NCBI GenBank assembly: GCA_029204045.2
Contig: CM055066.1
Span: forward strand, 51,640,991-51,704,990
Source: Tillandsia leiboldiana
Taxonomy: Eukaryota; Streptophyta; Magnoliopsida; Poales; Bromeliaceae
DNA: 64,000 bases
Direction of reading: 5' to 3'
Part shown: piece after piece, positions 62,841 through 64,000 of the stretch
How the letters are laid out: every line of letters starts with the position of its first letter
How positions within the stretch are numbered: position 1 is the stretch's first letter
The notes under the pieces: model-generated
What the model was told of the DNA's origin: nothing
The model's database searches: none
What the model saw: the letters and a program-made list of their open reading frames with translations, nothing else
Program-made: the position numbers and the translations under genes

Positions 62841-64000
62841 AGAGTAAATTGCATACGGCTCCCTGTAAACATATCGAATAGTAGATATATCCCTACAAAG
62901 TTTAACTTTTCATATTTATCCTTTCAAAAGTCCAACGTTATTCATATATATCCCTACCGTCTATCTCGGTTAGAAATATCTAGTTAACCATAGTTTAAAT
63001 ACTTAATTTTGATTAGTTAGTGAGGTAAATTTATCTTTTTATCCTTCCGGATATTTCTGCATTATGATATTTTTGAAAGGGCAAAACTGTCATTTCACAT
63101 ATAATTTGTTAAAAAATAAATAGTGAACTAACGATAATAAACCGGAGGTTAAATATATCGAATAGCAGATATATCCCTACAAAGTTCAATTTTTCATATT
63201 TATTCTTTTAAAAGACCAACGTTATTTATATATATCTCTACTGTCTATTTCTGTTAGAAAAATCTAATTAACTATAGGTTAAATACTTAATCTTGGTTAG
63301 TTAGTGAGGTAAATTTATCTTTTTACCCTTTCAGATATTTCTGCATTATTTTTTGGAGGGAAATTTTTAAAATGACAAAACTGTCATTTCACATATAATT
63401 TGTTAAAAAATAAACAGTGAACTGTAAACCGGAGGTTAAATATATCGAATAGCAGATATATCCCTATAAAGTTCAACTTTTCATATTTATTCTTTTAAAA
63501 GTTCAACGTTATTCATATATATCTCTACCGTCTATCTCTGTTAGAAAAATCTAGTTAACCATAGGTTAAATACTTAATCTTGATTAGTTAGTGAGGTAAA
63601 TTTATCTTTTTACCCTTCTAGATATTTCTGTATTATTTTTTGGAGGGATATTTTTAAAATGACAAAACTGTCATTTCACATATAATTTGTTAAAAAATAA
63701 ACAGTGAACTAACGATAATAAACCGGAGGTTAAATATATCGAATAGCAGATATATCCCTACAAAGTTCAACTTTTCATATTTATCCTTTCAAAAGTCCAA
63801 CGTTATTCATATATATTCCTACCGTCTATCTCTGTTAGAAAAATTTAGTTAGCCATAGTTTACATACTTAATCTTGATTAGTTAGTGAGGTAAATTTATC
63901 TTTTTACCCTTCTAGATATTTCTGCATTATTTTTTGGAGGGATATTTTTAAAAGGACAAAACTGTCATTTCACATATAATTTGTTAAAAAATAAACCGTG
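62841..64000. repeat. Tandem array (~290-bp units) derived from a MITE, continuing past the window
   Basis: Starts with a MITE end (AGAGTAAATTGCATACGGC) and then repeats a unit marked by CCGGAGGTTAAATATATCG at 63141, 63428 and 63722 (spacing about 287-294). Each unit has TCCCTAC.AAGTTCAA, GTTAGTGAGGTAAATTTATC and AACTGTCATTTCACATATAA. The right side is outside the window. Confidence 0.85.

Overview
The window is nuclear DNA of a flowering plant. Genes are split by many GT-AG introns, simple repeats are abundant ((AT)n, (GA)n, long poly-A/T/G tracts), and the non-coding space is packed with plant-type transposons: LTR/Copia, TRIM, hAT, Mutator-like and CACTA MITEs. The species cannot be fixed from the sequence alone; a monocot is my guess, not a result.

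Five host genes are supported by exon-by-exon reconstruction with intact reading phase. (1) 1680-16713, minus: a REDUCED WALL ACETYLATION (RWA) type cell-wall acetylation membrane protein, 15 coding exons, 528 aa, with introns swollen by transposons. (2) 39134-43451, plus: a rhodanese + FSH1 serine-hydrolase fusion (STR6 type), 9 exons, 622 aa. (3) 44796-50626, plus: an M24 X-Pro aminopeptidase, ICP55 type and probably mitochondrial, 14 exons, 492 aa. (4) 57362-58012, plus: an intronless DUF538 protein with a Lys/Glu and Thr/Ala low-complexity tail. (5) 59915-62823, minus: the last four exons of a pectinesterase whose 5' end lies beyond the window. Genes 2 and 3 are head-to-tail neighbours, as I recall their Arabidopsis counterparts (At1g09280 and At1g09300) to be. 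Genes 1 and 5 both act on the cell wall but look independent.

Layout: 0-17 kb, RWA gene with nested MITEs and TRIMs and a tandem satellite in intron 6. 17-24 kb, transposon-rich intergenic DNA with a minus-strand TRIM and an apparently identical 561-bp tandem duplication. 24.2-33.1 kb, a full-length and young Copia element (LTRs 1974/1971 bp, TSD ACTAT, one uninterrupted 1319-aa polyprotein) inserted in a minisatellite. 33.1-38.4 kb, minisatellites interrupted by a 2.7-kb solo-LTR candidate. 39-51 kb, the gene-dense island. 51-57 kb, AT-rich DNA with MITEs. 57-58 kb, the DUF538 gene with a 37-nt G tract just after its stop. 58-64 kb, repeats, the pectinesterase gene and a MITE-derived tandem array running off the window.

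I found no wholly new gene system. The most interesting structures are mobile-DNA related: two tandem arrays apparently grown out of MITEs, a hAT insertion whose target duplication overlaps the RWA TATA box, a near-perfect ~300-bp hairpin in an RWA intron, a 157-bp duplication that copies an exon end and its splice donor, and a TRIM family in which related internal regions carry different LTRs.
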